Source of the DNA: JAAYAY01 sp964429355 | GTDB taxonomy: Bacteria; Planctomycetota; Planctomycetia; Pirellulales; Thermoguttaceae | Reading direction: 5' to 3' | DNA: 43,229 nucleotides | Assembly: GCA_964429355.1 (NCBI GenBank) | Contig: CAYSCH010000028.1 | Coordinates: forward strand, 1 to 43,229 | Shown here: piece by piece, positions 1 to 8,876 of the stretch | Numbering within the stretch: the first letter of the stretch is position 1 | Layout: each line of letters opens with the position of its first letter | The notes under the pieces: generated by a model | The model's input: the letters and a program-made list of their open reading frames with translations, nothing else | Told to the model about the DNA's origin: nothing | The model's database searches: none | Made by a program: the position numbers and the translations under genes

Positions 1-1166
1 CTACAACCATCAGAAGGTCGTCATTCCCTTTGATTTCGTCTCGGAATTTGACGAAGGACGCTACGGCGGCAAGATCGGCGACATGATCGTCACGAAGATC
101 CAGAAGCAGGGAACGTTTGCCGTGCCCGACGCGATCGATATTCGTGACCTCTGTGCCCAGCGGGATGTGAAGATCACACCCGATACGCCGCTGCAGGAGA
201 TTCGACGGGTGCTCCGCGATCTGTTCGATGCCCAGATCGCCATCTGGGGAAGCTGCGAGCGCGTGACTGGTCAGGAGTGGGACGTCTACGATCTGACTAT
301 CAAATGCGCCGATTTTTCCGAGGGGCTTGAGCCAACAATGCTCTATGAGAAGATCAATGTGCGGACCAAGACGGTGAGCGAGATTCCCCACCTCTACGTT
401 GCCGAAATGCTCGACAAGCTCTACGGGCGCGAGCCCGGCGGCCCGGCCGCCGTCGATCCGTTCGCCGAACAGAATTGGCTCGACAATCCCAGCCTGGTCG
501 AGAACGGCGACTTCGAAACCGGCACACGCGGCGTGCCCAACGGCTGGGACGATCGCGGTGGCCAGGAGCGTCAGCCCCTCGGCAACCTCGTCCAGTGGAC
601 CACCGAATCCGGCAAGACCGGCAACCGCGTGATTCGCTTCGCGTTCGACGCCAGCGTTGGTGACGGCTTCGGAGTGATGTATTACAGTAAGCCGTTCCCC
701 GTCGAAGAAGGCGCGAAGTATCGCTTCCAGTGCCGCTATCGAACCAACGGACCGGCCGTCAAGGTATTCATCAAGTGCGGCGAAGAAATGGGGGGCGACT
801 ACAAGCCGGCAAACGCGATGAGCCCTGCGCGTGACCACCTGGGGCAGTCAGGAGAGCCGGAATACATTCCCCAGTTNNNNNNNNNNGAACCTCAAGGGGG
901 CAAAGAACGAGTGGCATACCCATACCCAGGATTTCACGCCGAAACACACAAAGTACACGCCGCGATGGGGCCGCGTCATGCTCTACTCCTATCTCGGTGC
1001 GGGCGTGGTTGAATTCGACGACATCGTCGTCAAGCAGATCGTGCCCGCTTCGGCCAGCGACCGCAAGAAGGAACTCCGCCACTCGCAGGACAGCTCGGTG
1101 ACCATCAAAGAAATGGAAGAGAACGAGCGCCGAGCCCGTGAAGCTGGCCAGCGGCCGAAGGAGTGA
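1..1166 (+). CDS. Hypothetical protein with C-terminal carbohydrate-binding-like domain (5' partial, interrupted by gap)
   Basis: The frame is open from base 2, so the true start lies left of the window. The visible N-terminal part (to about residue 160) has mixed alpha/beta character and I do not recognise it. From the NPSLVENGDFETG motif onward it resembles the jelly-roll carbohydrate-binding modules that planctomycetes append to exported proteins; this is a family-style judgement. At 877-886 ten Ns replace an unknown sequence. Before the gap the coding frame starts at positions of 3n+2, after it at 3n, where a coherent continuation (motifs RVMLYSYLGAGVVEFDDI and KEMEENERRAREAGQRPKE) runs to TGA at 1164-1166. 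The missing length should therefore be a multiple of three. The frame in between that ends at 1012 is an artefact of the gap. Function unknown; a surface or periplasmic role is inferred. Confidence 0.7.
877..886. other. Assembly gap (10 N) inside a gene
   Basis: Ten Ns. Coding frames on the two sides imply a true length divisible by three. The ten is a placeholder, not a measured length. Confidence 0.95.
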
Positions 1167-1339
1167 GGCCCCGAAGGGAATCGTGGATCAGGCTTGGCCG
1201 GTTGTGTCTGGCGACATGGTCCGGCTCATTCACTAAGCCTGACCTGCATGGAAATTGCCTGCTCGGGTCAGTAGATTGGGCAGACATAACCTGACCCACG
1301 CGGTCACAACAAGACCCTCCCCATTGAACGGATCGGACC

Positions 1340-4300
1340 ATGACACGCCTCGTCGTTCCTGCCTTGCTCGTCCTGGCCGTCTGGCAGTCACCTGCCCGCT
1401 GCCAGGACAAGTCGCTCGAAGCCGGATGGAACAATCCGCCGATTGAGGCCCGAACCCGGTGCTTCTGGTGGTGGCTCAACGGAAATGTCACCAAGGATGC
1501 GATCACGCGGGATCTGGAGGCGATGCGCGCCCAGGGGATGGGGGGCGGATTGCTGATCGATGCGGACGGGTCCGGTCAACGGGGCAATCAAATGGTGCCG
1601 GCGGGCCCGATGTTCGGTTCCACCCCCTGGCGGGAGCTGATGGTCCACGCCGTCAAGGAGGCCGATCGACTGGGCCTCGAGTTGTGCCTGGCCATTCAAA
1701 GCGGCTGGAACCTTGGCGGCCCCGACATCACACCGGAAGAAATGGCCAAACAGGTCACCTGGTCGGAACTGACCGTGAGTTCGCCCGGCCGTCTGACGCA
1801 GCCGCTCCCGCAGCCACCGAGCCGATTTGACTACTACCGGGACATCGCCGTGCTGGCAATTCGCGTCAAGGAATCGGCTGAGAAGGAGGCGACGCCGACC
1901 TTTATCCTTAGTTCCAGCGGTGACCAGGAATCGCGTTCGGCCATGGCGGCTGTCGACGGGGATGAGTCGACCTATTGGGTGTCGCAGGGGGGAAAGCCGG
2001 GCGAGGGCCCCGCCAAGAACAAGGCGGAATGGCTCGCGGCAACATTCCACGAACCGGCCATTGTCGCCGCAGTGCGGATTCTGGGCAGAATGGATTATGG
2101 ACCGAAACGCTGCCGTCTGCTCGGCTTGAAGGATGGAAAGAGTCTCCAGGCCCTTGCGGAAGAGTTTTCTGTCGAGAATGGGAAGGCGCTGACCTTCGCG
2201 TTCGATCCGGTCCAGTCGCGGCAGTTTCGCCTGGAGATCACCGATTCCTACGACCCTCGTTTCCCCGACACGCCGCGGAATGTCCAGGTTTGCGAACTGG
2301 CGCTGCTCGATGCGGCCGGTCGTCCCCACAAGCCGCAGTCGATGGCCAGCTCTATTCGCGATTTGAACGCGAAATCGATGTTCCGCGAACTTGGAGGCTC
2401 TGCGCCCGACTGCCGCCCGTTGCTGCTGGATATCCCTGCCACGGACGGCGAAGAAGACGCAGCGGTGGCCGATGTGGTCAATCTGTCCGAGCACCTCGGC
2501 CGGGATGGCAGACTCGACTGGGAGGTCCCCGGCGGTACGTGGACCATCCTGCGATTCGGCTACACGCCCACCAATTCGCAGGTCTCCACCTCCAGCGGCC
2601 AGTGGCAGGGTTCCGTGCTCGACTACATGAGCCAGCCGGTGTTCCAGGCCTACTGGGACCGCCACGTTCGGCCTATGCTCGAACTCGTCCGCCCCTATTG
2701 CGGCAAGACTCTCAAGTACCTGGAAACGGATAGTTGGGAATGCGGGGGCATGAACTGGTCGCCCAGTTTTGAGAAGGACTTCCAGGAGTATCTCGGCTAC
2801 GATCCCCTGCCGTGGCTGCCTGTGCTGGCGGGCAAGATCGTCGAAAACCGCCCGGCCAGCAACGCCTTCCTGGCCGATTTCCGCAAGGCGATTGCCCACT
2901 CGGTGGCCGAACATCACTACCGTGTGTTCGGAGAACTGGCCGCCGAGTTCAACTTGGGAATCATGCCGGAATCGGCGGGACCCCACGCCGGTCCGCTCGA
3001 CGGGCTGAAGAACTACGGCCACAGCGACCTGGCGATGAGCGAGTTCTGGCGCCCGTCGCCCCATCGTCCGCTGCCCGAGAACCGGTTCTTCGTCAAGCAG
3101 GCCGCCTCGGCCGCACACACCTACGGCATCCGGCTGGTCGGCGCTGAGGGGTTCACCTCGATCGGCCCTCATTGGCAAGACTCGTTCTGGCAGCATCTCA
3201 AGCCGAGCTTCGACCACGAGATCTGTGACGGCCTGAATCTGACTTTCATCCACACGTTCACCTGCTCGCCGGCCGAAATGGGACTGCCGGGCCAGGAGTA
3301 TTTTGCCGGCACCCATTTCAATCCCAACTGTACCTGGTGGCCCATGGCCGGGGCATTTATCGGCTACCTGAATCGCTGCCACTCGATGGCCCAGCAGGGG
3401 CAGTTCGTGGCCGACGTGGCCTATTACTACGGCGACCACGTGCCCAATATCGCCCGTCGCAAGGCGGATGATCCCGCCCGTGTGCTGCCCGACTACGACT
3501 ACGACATTCTGAGCGAAGAGATCCTCCTCCAGATGAGCTGCATCGAGGGGCGACTGACAATTCCCACGGGGATGCGTTATCGTGTGCTCGTGCTCCCGGA
3601 TCATCGAGTGCTGTCGCTTGCAGCGCTGAAAAAGGTCCACGAGCTGGTGTCTGCCGGGGCCACGGTCATCGGTCCCAAGCCGGAGCGAGCCGTCAGTCTT
3701 GTTGGGGGTGTCCAGGCTGCAGCGGAATTCGCCCGTCTGGCCGATGAGACGTGGGATGCCGGCCGGCCGCAGCATGCGATCGAGGGTGTTGCGCCGCCGG
3801 AGGTGCTCCGCAAACTCGGCGTGATAGCCGATTTTACCCACAACGGAGGTCAGGCTGCCCAGATGGAGTGGATCCACTTCGCGATTCCCGACGGCGAGTT
3901 TTATTTCGTTGCCCACCAGACGGAAGAACCCCTTGCGGCTGACTGTACCTTTCGTGTCGCCGGATTGCAGCCGGAACTGTGGAATCCTATGGACGGTTCG
4001 CGGCGGACGGCGGTGGCTTTTGCCCAGAACGACGGGCGGACGACGCTGCCGCTCGAGTTCGCCCCCAACGGCTCCGTCTTCGTCGTGTTTCGCACACCGA
4101 TTTCGGAGGACTTGCAGGGCAACGCAAAATCGAATTTCCCGGTGACCGGGGAAACGGTCGAGCTTGCCGGGCCCTGGACGGCGAAGTTCGATTCACGATG
4201 GGGCGGTCCAGAGTCGGTCGTGTTCGAAACGCTCTCGGACTGGTCGCAGAATGCTGATCCCGGCATCAAGTTCTACTCGGGAATCGCCCGCTATGAAAAA

Positions 4301-4675
4301 CGTTTCGATGCGCCGCCCGCAATGGTCGCTGCGCCCAAGGGGCGGACCTGCCTCGATCTGGGCAACGTCCTGGAAATGGCCGAGATCCGGCTCAACGGCA
4401 AGTCCGTCGGCATCGTCTGGGCGCCGCCATTCCAGGTCGACGTGACCGAGGCCTTGAAGCCGGGCGAAAATGTCCTGGAAGTCCGCGTGGCCAATCAGTG
4501 GTCGAACCGAGTGATCGGCGACCTGCAACTGCCCGCTGGGCAGCGGCGTACGCAAACCAACATTATGGCCCTCGTCGCCGAAACGCCGCCGCTGCCGTCC
4601 GGACTCCTGGGACCGGTAACCCTCCGATCGATAGACAACGTGCCTGGCAACCAGGTGAACGAGCCGGGGCCCTGA
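1340..4675 (+). CDS. GH106-type glycoside hydrolase (alpha-L-rhamnosidase-like), secreted
   Basis: The protein has 1111 residues. An N-terminal signal peptide (MTRLVVPALLVLAVWQSPARC) leads to the family opening RTRCFWWWLNGNVTKDAI, which matches the W-W-NG-T start of Glyco_hydro_106 proteins. Around residues 195-330 an inserted discoidin (F5/8 type C)-like stretch is seen, with AVDGDESTYWV at its start. The catalytic barrel follows, with the characteristic YLETDSWECGGMNWSP and YDPLPWLPVL segments. The C-terminus (SGIARYEKRF, LDLGNVLEMAEIRLNGK, PLPSGLLGPVTL) is the usual beta-sandwich. The role would be removal of terminal rhamnose from plant or algal polysaccharide in the periplasm. GH106 is established for rhamnosidases, but the substrate of this member is inferred. 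It stands alone, with the next gene convergent. A long antisense frame over it is a GC-rich shadow. Confidence 0.85.
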   Translation: MTRLVVPALLVLAVWQSPARCQDKSLEAGWNNPPIEARTRCFWWWLNGNVTKDAITRDLEAMRAQGMGGGLLIDADGSGQRGNQMVPAGPMFGSTPWRELMVHAVKEADRLGLELCLAIQSGWNLGGPDITPEEMAKQVTWSELTVSSPGRLTQPLPQPPSRFDYYRDIAVLAIRVKESAEKEATPTFILSSSGDQESRSAMAAVDGDESTYWVSQGGKPGEGPAKNKAEWLAATFHEPAIVAAVRILGRMDYGPKRCRLLGLKDGKSLQALAEEFSVENGKALTFAFDPVQSRQFRLEITDSYDPRFPDTPRNVQVCELALLDAAGRPHKPQSMASSIRDLNAKSMFRELGGSAPDCRPLLLDIPATDGEEDAAVADVVNLSEHLGRDGRLDWEVPGGTWTILRFGYTPTNSQVSTSSGQWQGSVLDYMSQPVFQAYWDRHVRPMLELVRPYCGKTLKYLETDSWECGGMNWSPSFEKDFQEYLGYDPLPWLPVLAGKIVENRPASNAFLADFRKAIAHSVAEHHYRVFGELAAEFNLGIMPESAGPHAGPLDGLKNYGHSDLAMSEFWRPSPHRPLPENRFFVKQAASAAHTYGIRLVGAEGFTSIGPHWQDSFWQHLKPSFDHEICDGLNLTFIHTFTCSPAEMGLPGQEYFAGTHFNPNCTWWPMAGAFIGYLNRCHSMAQQGQFVADVAYYYGDHVPNIARRKADDPARVLPDYDYDILSEEILLQMSCIEGRLTIPTGMRYRVLVLPDHRVLSLAALKKVHELVSAGATVIGPKPERAVSLVGGVQAAAEFARLADETWDAGRPQHAIEGVAPPEVLRKLGVIADFTHNGGQAAQMEWIHFAIPDGEFYFVAHQTEEPLAADCTFRVAGLQPELWNPMDGSRRTAVAFAQNDGRTTLPLEFAPNGSVFVVFRTPISEDLQGNAKSNFPVTGETVELAGPWTAKFDSRWGGPESVVFETLSDWSQNADPGIKFYSGIARYEKRFDAPPAMVAAPKGRTCLDLGNVLEMAEIRLNGKSVGIVWAPPFQVDVTEALKPGENVLEVRVANQWSNRVIGDLQLPAGQRRTQTNIMALVAETPPLPSGLLGPVTLRSIDNVPGNQVNEPGP

Positions 4676-4755
4676 ATCGACCGGCGTGAGCTAACCCTTT
4701 GAGTGAATTCAGCGTGAGAAGCCTGGCTTCGCAGGACGGTGCCTGCCGTCGGCGA

Positions 4756-5139
4756 TCACCCGAGCGGATGCTGAATAATCAGGTACTCCTCGACGATCCG
4801 GCCGCCGATCAGATGCTCCTGGATGATTCGCTCGAGTACTGGGGGATCGCAATGACTGTACCAGGTCCCTTCCGGATAGACCACCGCGATCGGTCCGCCC
4901 TGGCAAATACGGAGGCAGTTTGCCTTCGTACGATAGACGCCGCCTGCGCCGGTCAGTCCCAGTTCTTCCAGACGTTGTTTCAGAAACGTCCAGGCTTCGA
5001 GCGATCGGTCCTTGTCGCAGCAATTGGGCTTGGTCTGGTCGCAGCAGAGGAACACGTGCCGCACAATCCGGTCGATCTGCAGACGCGACGCGATCTTTCG
5101 CTGACCGGCAAGGATTTCGGATGTCGGTTCGGTGGTCAT
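4756..5139 (-). CDS. Thioredoxin-like [2Fe-2S] ferredoxin
   Basis: The protein has 127 residues with cysteines at 32, 33, 40, 41, 75, 79 and 97. The segment ANCLRICQGGPIAVVYPEG is typical of the Shethna-type thioredoxin-fold 2Fe-2S ferredoxins, where two upstream cysteines and the CxxxC pair (75 and 79) hold the cluster. No signal peptide is visible, so it should act in the cytoplasm as a small electron carrier. It points the same way as the flavoprotein and mini-thioredoxin further right, 320 bases away, which hints at a redox group but does not prove an operon. The partner enzyme is unknown. Confidence 0.9.
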   Translation of the reverse strand: MTTEPTSEILAGQRKIASRLQIDRIVRHVFLCCDQTKPNCCDKDRSLEAWTFLKQRLEELGLTGAGGVYRTKANCLRICQGGPIAVVYPEGTWYSHCDPPVLERIIQEHLIGGRIVEEYLIIQHPLG

Positions 5140-5459
5140 CGGGAATGGCTCCGGAGGGCCGCCAGCGAGCTGCCAATCGGTCTGCTCTCGTTGGTCGCGA
5201 CTCTTTATGAGAACGGCTCAGGATTGTCCGAAGTACGTGGCTCAAAAGCTAGACGCAGCAGCCGGTGCCGTTATCCTACGCATCGGCAGCCGCTCCGGAA
5301 AGTGGCACAGGAGCCAGGCCCAGATCGCGGCCGAGGGCATTTGGAGGTCACGATCTTCCGCAAAGGGTTGGACAGAAGGCCCGTCGGCACAGGTGTGGGT
5401 TACGGTGATAACAGGCCTTCGATCCAAGCATGTCAGAGCTTGCCTTGCGTCGGGGTGAG
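5140..5459. other. Intergenic stretch, no gene seen
   Basis: Between the ferredoxin start and the flavoprotein stop. Open frames here lack any recognisable protein pattern. It presumably holds the ferredoxin promoter on the minus strand, but I could not identify convincing -35/-10 elements. Confidence 0.6.
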
Positions 5460-6155
5460 TCAGTGCAATGCGATTGCCACTTCCGCCACCCGCCGTCCCA
5501 GGTCTTCGGCGACCGTTCGATTTGTGGCTTCCTCCACACCCCCTTCGGCGCCGGCCCAGATGCAGGCCCCGAAGCGGCTGGTCTTGCCTCCGGCGCCCAC
5601 CACGATCATGTGATGGCAATGGAGTGCGGCCTGAACCGAGGTGATGGCCATTTCCTGGCCACCGTGACGGGCTCCCCCCGTGGCCAACACTCCGGCCACT
5701 ACGTCGGTCAGGGCATAATCGGGCTTGTAGAACATAATCAGCCGTTCGATGAAGTCCTTGCACGGGGACGACATACTGGAAAAATACACCGGCGTACCGA
5801 TGATCATTCCCGCCAGGTTGGGATCGCGGATCTTCTCGGCGATCGGCAGGAAGTCGTCGACCTGCCCCGCCGCCAGCTCAATCCCGGCCGCCAGTTCGGC
5901 ATGCAGGTTCTTCCCTGCCAGCTCGATCAACTCGGTCTCGATCGTATCGGGAGAGACCGCCTTGGCCGCATCCAGGGCGATCTGCAGGGCACCGGCCGTG
6001 TTCTTACCCGCCTGCCTGCTGCAGTTGATCGCGAGGATCTTGACCTTCTTGGCCGGTTCGGCCGCTTGCGCCGCTTCGGCACCGGTCAGTGTGATACCGC
6101 CAGCCGCCACAGCCGCTGCCCCGATGAACCCGCGTCGTGTTACATGGTCGCTCAT
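5460..6155 (-). CDS. Tat-exported flavodoxin/NADPH-dependent FMN reductase family protein
   Basis: The protein has 231 residues. A twin-arginine signal is plain: VTRRGFIGAAAVAAGG followed by an Ala-rich cleavage region. The mature part opens with KKVKILAINCSRQAGKNT, the phosphate-binding loop of flavodoxin-fold FMN reductases, and carries GMIIGTPVYFSSMSSPCKDFIERL, the conserved loop of the iron-sulfur-flavoprotein/NADPH-dependent FMN reductase group. Export through Tat fits a protein that folds with FMN before transport. It lies 18 bases downstream of the small thioredoxin gene on the same strand, so the two are probably cotranscribed. The electron donor in the periplasm is unknown, since NADPH would not be available there; that makes the usual reductase reaction doubtful. 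Confidence 0.88.
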   Translation of the reverse strand: MSDHVTRRGFIGAAAVAAGGITLTGAEAAQAAEPAKKVKILAINCSRQAGKNTAGALQIALDAAKAVSPDTIETELIELAGKNLHAELAAGIELAAGQVDDFLPIAEKIRDPNLAGMIIGTPVYFSSMSSPCKDFIERLIMFYKPDYALTDVVAGVLATGGARHGGQEMAITSVQAALHCHHMIVVGAGGKTSRFGACIWAGAEGGVEEATNRTVAEDLGRRVAEVAIALH

Positions 6156-6173
6156 TCTTCGTTCTCCCAGTAT

Positions 6174-6413
6174 TCAGGTCAACCTCAGGATTGCCACGAT
6201 CTCCTCGACCGAGGCGACTTTTCCTTGAATCTTCGGCTCGCCGTCCACCACCAGGGCCGGGGTGGTCATCACACCGAAATCGAGAATCTCTTCGATGTCG
6301 CGGACCTCGATAATCTCGTACTGACCACCCAGCGCGGCGATGGCCGCACGGACGTTTTCCTTGAGCTGCGAGCAGCGCTGGCACCCGGTGCCAAGGACAT
6401 GAATGACTTTCAT
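6174..6413 (-). CDS. Small thioredoxin-like protein (CxxC, 79 residues)
   Basis: The sequence MKVIHVLGTGCQRCSQL puts a redox-active CQRC at residues 11-14 directly after the first strand, and TTPALVVDGE supplies the cis-proline loop. This is the thioredoxin_3 or redox-active disulfide protein 2 family, usually 75-80 residues, so the length is normal. No signal peptide is visible, so it is probably cytoplasmic. It is followed after 18 bases by the Tat flavoprotein gene, suggesting a two-gene unit. The physiological partner is not known for most members. Confidence 0.88.
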   Translation of the reverse strand: MKVIHVLGTGCQRCSQLKENVRAAIAALGGQYEIIEVRDIEEILDFGVMTTPALVVDGEPKIQGKVASVEEIVAILRLT

Positions 6414-6432
6414 GGCAATTAGTGACTCTTGG

Positions 6433-6454
6433 TTGGAGTACAGGCTTCAGCCTG
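6433..6454 (+). repeat. REP-like short palindrome with GGAG leader
   Basis: The sequence TTGGAGTA is followed by CAGGCT-TC-AGCCTG (6441-6454), a perfect 6-bp stem with a 2-base centre. It lies between the thioredoxin start and the esterase stop. A GGAG or GTAG tetranucleotide before a small palindrome is the layout of bacterial REP elements. The assignment is inference. Confidence 0.5.
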
Positions 6455-6541
6455 CATATCGTGATCCACGGTCGACTCTTCTCAAGACGAAGAATGATAG
6501 CGAAGCAAACCCAAGCGGCTGTCGCGGGTCAGACGGTCGGC

Positions 6542-7777
6542 TCACTGCGAAAGCTCAACGTGCTGAGCGCTCGTCATAGCGCCGCGATCGTCGGTCGCTG
6601 AGAAGTAGACGACAATCGGACGCGAGGGGGGGAGATCGGCGTGGATCGTGTCGCCCGCCACCAGCGTTTCAACGGCCTGCCACTTCCGCTCCTGCCAGGG
6701 TCCCGTATCGGTCGTGCAGTGGAGTTGGGCCCCGGCAAGAGTCACCTTGTTGACAATCTGGCATTGGGCGCGATTCCCTTCCACCGTGATCGGGCCCAAA
6801 CGCGGCAAGGGGGCCCCGCCCGTCAGGATGCTGTCGACGTAAAGTCCGATTTCCTTCGGTTCCCAGCCGTGGACGTGGCTGTGTTTCATGGCCACTTCGA
6901 TCCGCAGGTCGATCGGCCCGGGCACGGCTCGATAGCTCTTCTGATAGCTGTCGAGCGGGTAGGCGAAATCGTTAGTTCCATTCACGAACAGGATCGGGCA
7001 AGACACGCCGGGCAGGTAGCGAGACGGGTCCCAGAATTCCACCCAACGGGCACGCATCTCCGGCGTCATCTTCGCGAACTCGCCGAGCCAGGCGCTGTTG
7101 TCCTGGAGAAAGCCGCAGCCATAGACGGGCACCGCCACTTTGAGCCGGTCGTCGACCCCGGCCACGATGCACGTGAGATAGCCGCCCCAACTGATTCCGG
7201 TGATACCGATCCGAGCCGGATCCACCTCCTTCATGGAGGCCAGTAGGGAATGGCCGCGGACGACGGCTGCCACGGCGTGGTAAGTCCACATGCTATCGAC
7301 CGTTTCCGCGGTGAAGTCGTGGAATTTCTCTGGATGGCCCTGGTCCGGACCTCCATCCGCAAGCCGCTTCTGTTCGGGACCGCAACCAGCCAGATCCATG
7401 GCCAGGGCCGCATAACCTCGTTTTGCCCAGAGTTCGGCCCACTCGGCATACGCGGTCCCACCGCCGCCATGAACGAGAACCATGGCCGGCAGCGGTCCTT
7501 TGGCATTCTCGGGACAGGAATAGTAGCCAAATACCCTCGTCGGCTTTCCCTGAAAAGGTTCGCCCTCGTAGTACACCTCGCGGACGAGCCCTTGCTGCTG
7601 GCCCCAGGCAAACTGGGGAACAGTTTTCAGGTGTCCCATGTCCCACGGCCCGGTGAATCTGTCTGCCGCCGGAACAGCCGCCGGAACGAAAAGGAGCAGG
7701 CACAACGCGACAAGATGTCGCCGCCCGACCGAAACATAGATCGCCGAAAAAAACCGGTCCCATGAAACACGGCTCAT
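6542..7777 (-). CDS. Exported alpha/beta-hydrolase (acetylxylan-esterase/dienelactone-hydrolase-like)
   Basis: I place the start at 7777 (MSRVSWDRFF), not at the upstream in-frame Met at 7933, because a good ribosome-binding site (GGAGGAAG) sits just before it and a signal peptide follows (HLVALCLLLFVPAAVPAA). The 411-residue protein shows LVHGGGGTAYAEW (oxyanion region), GITGISWGGY with nucleophile Ser197, LFVNGTNDFAYPLD with Asp270 and a His cluster KHSHVHGW near 299-303. That is a full catalytic triad of the prolyl-oligopeptidase or acetylxylan-esterase type fold. A C-terminal beta domain of about 100 residues follows. It probably removes ester groups from polysaccharide in the periplasm. 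The substrate is inferred from its hydrolase-rich surroundings. Confidence 0.85.
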   Translation of the reverse strand: MSRVSWDRFFSAIYVSVGRRHLVALCLLLFVPAAVPAADRFTGPWDMGHLKTVPQFAWGQQQGLVREVYYEGEPFQGKPTRVFGYYSCPENAKGPLPAMVLVHGGGGTAYAEWAELWAKRGYAALAMDLAGCGPEQKRLADGGPDQGHPEKFHDFTAETVDSMWTYHAVAAVVRGHSLLASMKEVDPARIGITGISWGGYLTCIVAGVDDRLKVAVPVYGCGFLQDNSAWLGEFAKMTPEMRARWVEFWDPSRYLPGVSCPILFVNGTNDFAYPLDSYQKSYRAVPGPIDLRIEVAMKHSHVHGWEPKEIGLYVDSILTGGAPLPRLGPITVEGNRAQCQIVNKVTLAGAQLHCTTDTGPWQERKWQAVETLVAGDTIHADLPPSRPIVVYFSATDDRGAMTSAQHVELSQ

Positions 7778-8130
7778 CTTTTCTTCCTCCAACTTCCTTT
7801 CAACAGACACCCCCCAAGAATCGGCATACACTTTACCAGACCGAACCGCGATGGGAAACAGTTTCCGGCCGCAACCTCCGGCGGTCCGGATTTCCGCCCC
7901 CCGGCGCTCGATCCCGATTCGGGGGGCTTGCATCGGGAGCGTCGCTGCGGCACGCTTTCTGAGGGGCGGCTGAGCATTGGATTCCTGCCGTCAGCCGATT
8001 CGGGCCACGTGCCTGCAGGATATCAAGGGACCAACACGACAGCCCGTTCTCGCGTGTCGCACGTTCGTCTTCCTCGCGGAAGTGAACGCCCAGCAGACAA
8101 CACGCAACCCGAAATCACGGAGAGACCAAG
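7778..8130. other. Divergent intergenic region
   Basis: It separates the minus-strand esterase from the plus-strand HD gene, so it should hold promoters for both. A near-perfect palindrome GGAAACAGTTTCC lies around 7855-7867 and could be an operator. No RNA gene or missed coding sequence was recognised. Confidence 0.4.
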
Positions 8131-8703
8131 ATGCCCCTCACACGCGATGCCGCCCTGGAACTGCTCCACGACTGGACCGACGACCCGTCGCTGCTCAAAC
8201 ATGCCCGAACGGTCGAACTCACCATGCGGGCGTCGGCCCGGGTTTACGGCCGGGGTGAAGAGGATGTCGAACTCTGGGGTGTTGTGGGCCTGGTGCACGA
8301 CGCCGACTATCAGAAGTGGCCCGACCAGCACCCGAGAATCACGGTCGATTGGCTGGAAGAACGGGGCGAAGCGGAGATCGCCTACGCCGTTTCCGTCCAT
8401 CAGACGGCCTGGAACCTGGAACCCAAATCGGTCCTTGACCGGGCTCTTCTGGCATGCGACGAACTGAGCGGTTTCGTCGTCGCCTGCTGCCTCGTGCGTC
8501 CGGACGGAATTGCCTCCCTCTCGCCCAAGAGTGTGAAAAAGAAACTCAAGGACAAGGCCTTTGCCGCCAAGGTCGACCGCGATATCATCCGCAAGGGGCT
8601 CGAGTGGCTCGCCGTCGATCAGGATCGGCACATCCAGCTCGTCATCGATGCGCTCAAACCGCACGCGGAAGAACTGGGACTGACGGGGACGAGAAAGGAC
8701 TGA
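8131..8703 (+). CDS. HD-domain metal-dependent phosphohydrolase-like protein
   Basis: The protein has 190 residues. It contains the HD-superfamily signature: His24 (LLKHARTVE), the His56-Asp57 doublet (VVGLVHDADYQKW) and a downstream Asp in LACDELSGF. This is the small stand-alone HDIG-related family that starts with LLHDWTDDPSLLKHA in many bacteria. A ribosome-binding site (GGAGAG) precedes the start by 6 bases. There is no signal peptide. The family binds divalent metal and probably hydrolyses a phosphate ester or nucleotide; the substrate is unknown. A dispersed repeat lies 57 bases after the stop. Confidence 0.88.
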   Translation: MPLTRDAALELLHDWTDDPSLLKHARTVELTMRASARVYGRGEEDVELWGVVGLVHDADYQKWPDQHPRITVDWLEERGEAEIAYAVSVHQTAWNLEPKSVLDRALLACDELSGFVVACCLVRPDGIASLSPKSVKKKLKDKAFAAKVDRDIIRKGLEWLAVDQDRHIQLVIDALKPHAEELGLTGTRKD

Positions 8704-8759
8704 ACGTTGAGCCCGCCCGCTCCCCTCTTCCCTACCTTGCTGCGGCTCGCCAAAGACGC

Positions 8760-8866
8760 TGTACAACTAACCTCAAAGATCGTGAAGTTTTTCACAAAGA
8801 TCCGCGACTTGCCGGGAGCAGGCCATCCGAGCCGAGCGGTAGCTCGTATTGGCTCACCGGCCCTGC
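8760..8866 (+). repeat. Dispersed structured repeat, copy 1
   Basis: Its first 40 bases or so are almost identical to 43124 onward. It has three potential stems: GTGAA/TTCAC (8782-8795), an outer GCAGGCC/GGCCCTGC pair (8818-8824 with 8859-8866), and a central GAGCC-GAGC-GGTA-GCTC-GTATT-GGCTC hairpin (8829-8855). The outer part of the central stem differs from copy 2 by two compensatory changes. It lies between convergent genes. No protein is encoded. Confidence 0.8.
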
Positions 8867-8876
8867 CGCCCTGTGG

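Noticed and set aside
831..1012. Frame that crosses the first gap and stops at 1012
   Set aside because: It only arises because ten Ns were read as real bases; the other frame after the gap continues the protein.
1388..3916. Very long antisense open frame over the GH106 gene
   Set aside because: High-GC third positions leave the opposite strand open; the plus-strand protein has clear family motifs, the antisense one has none.
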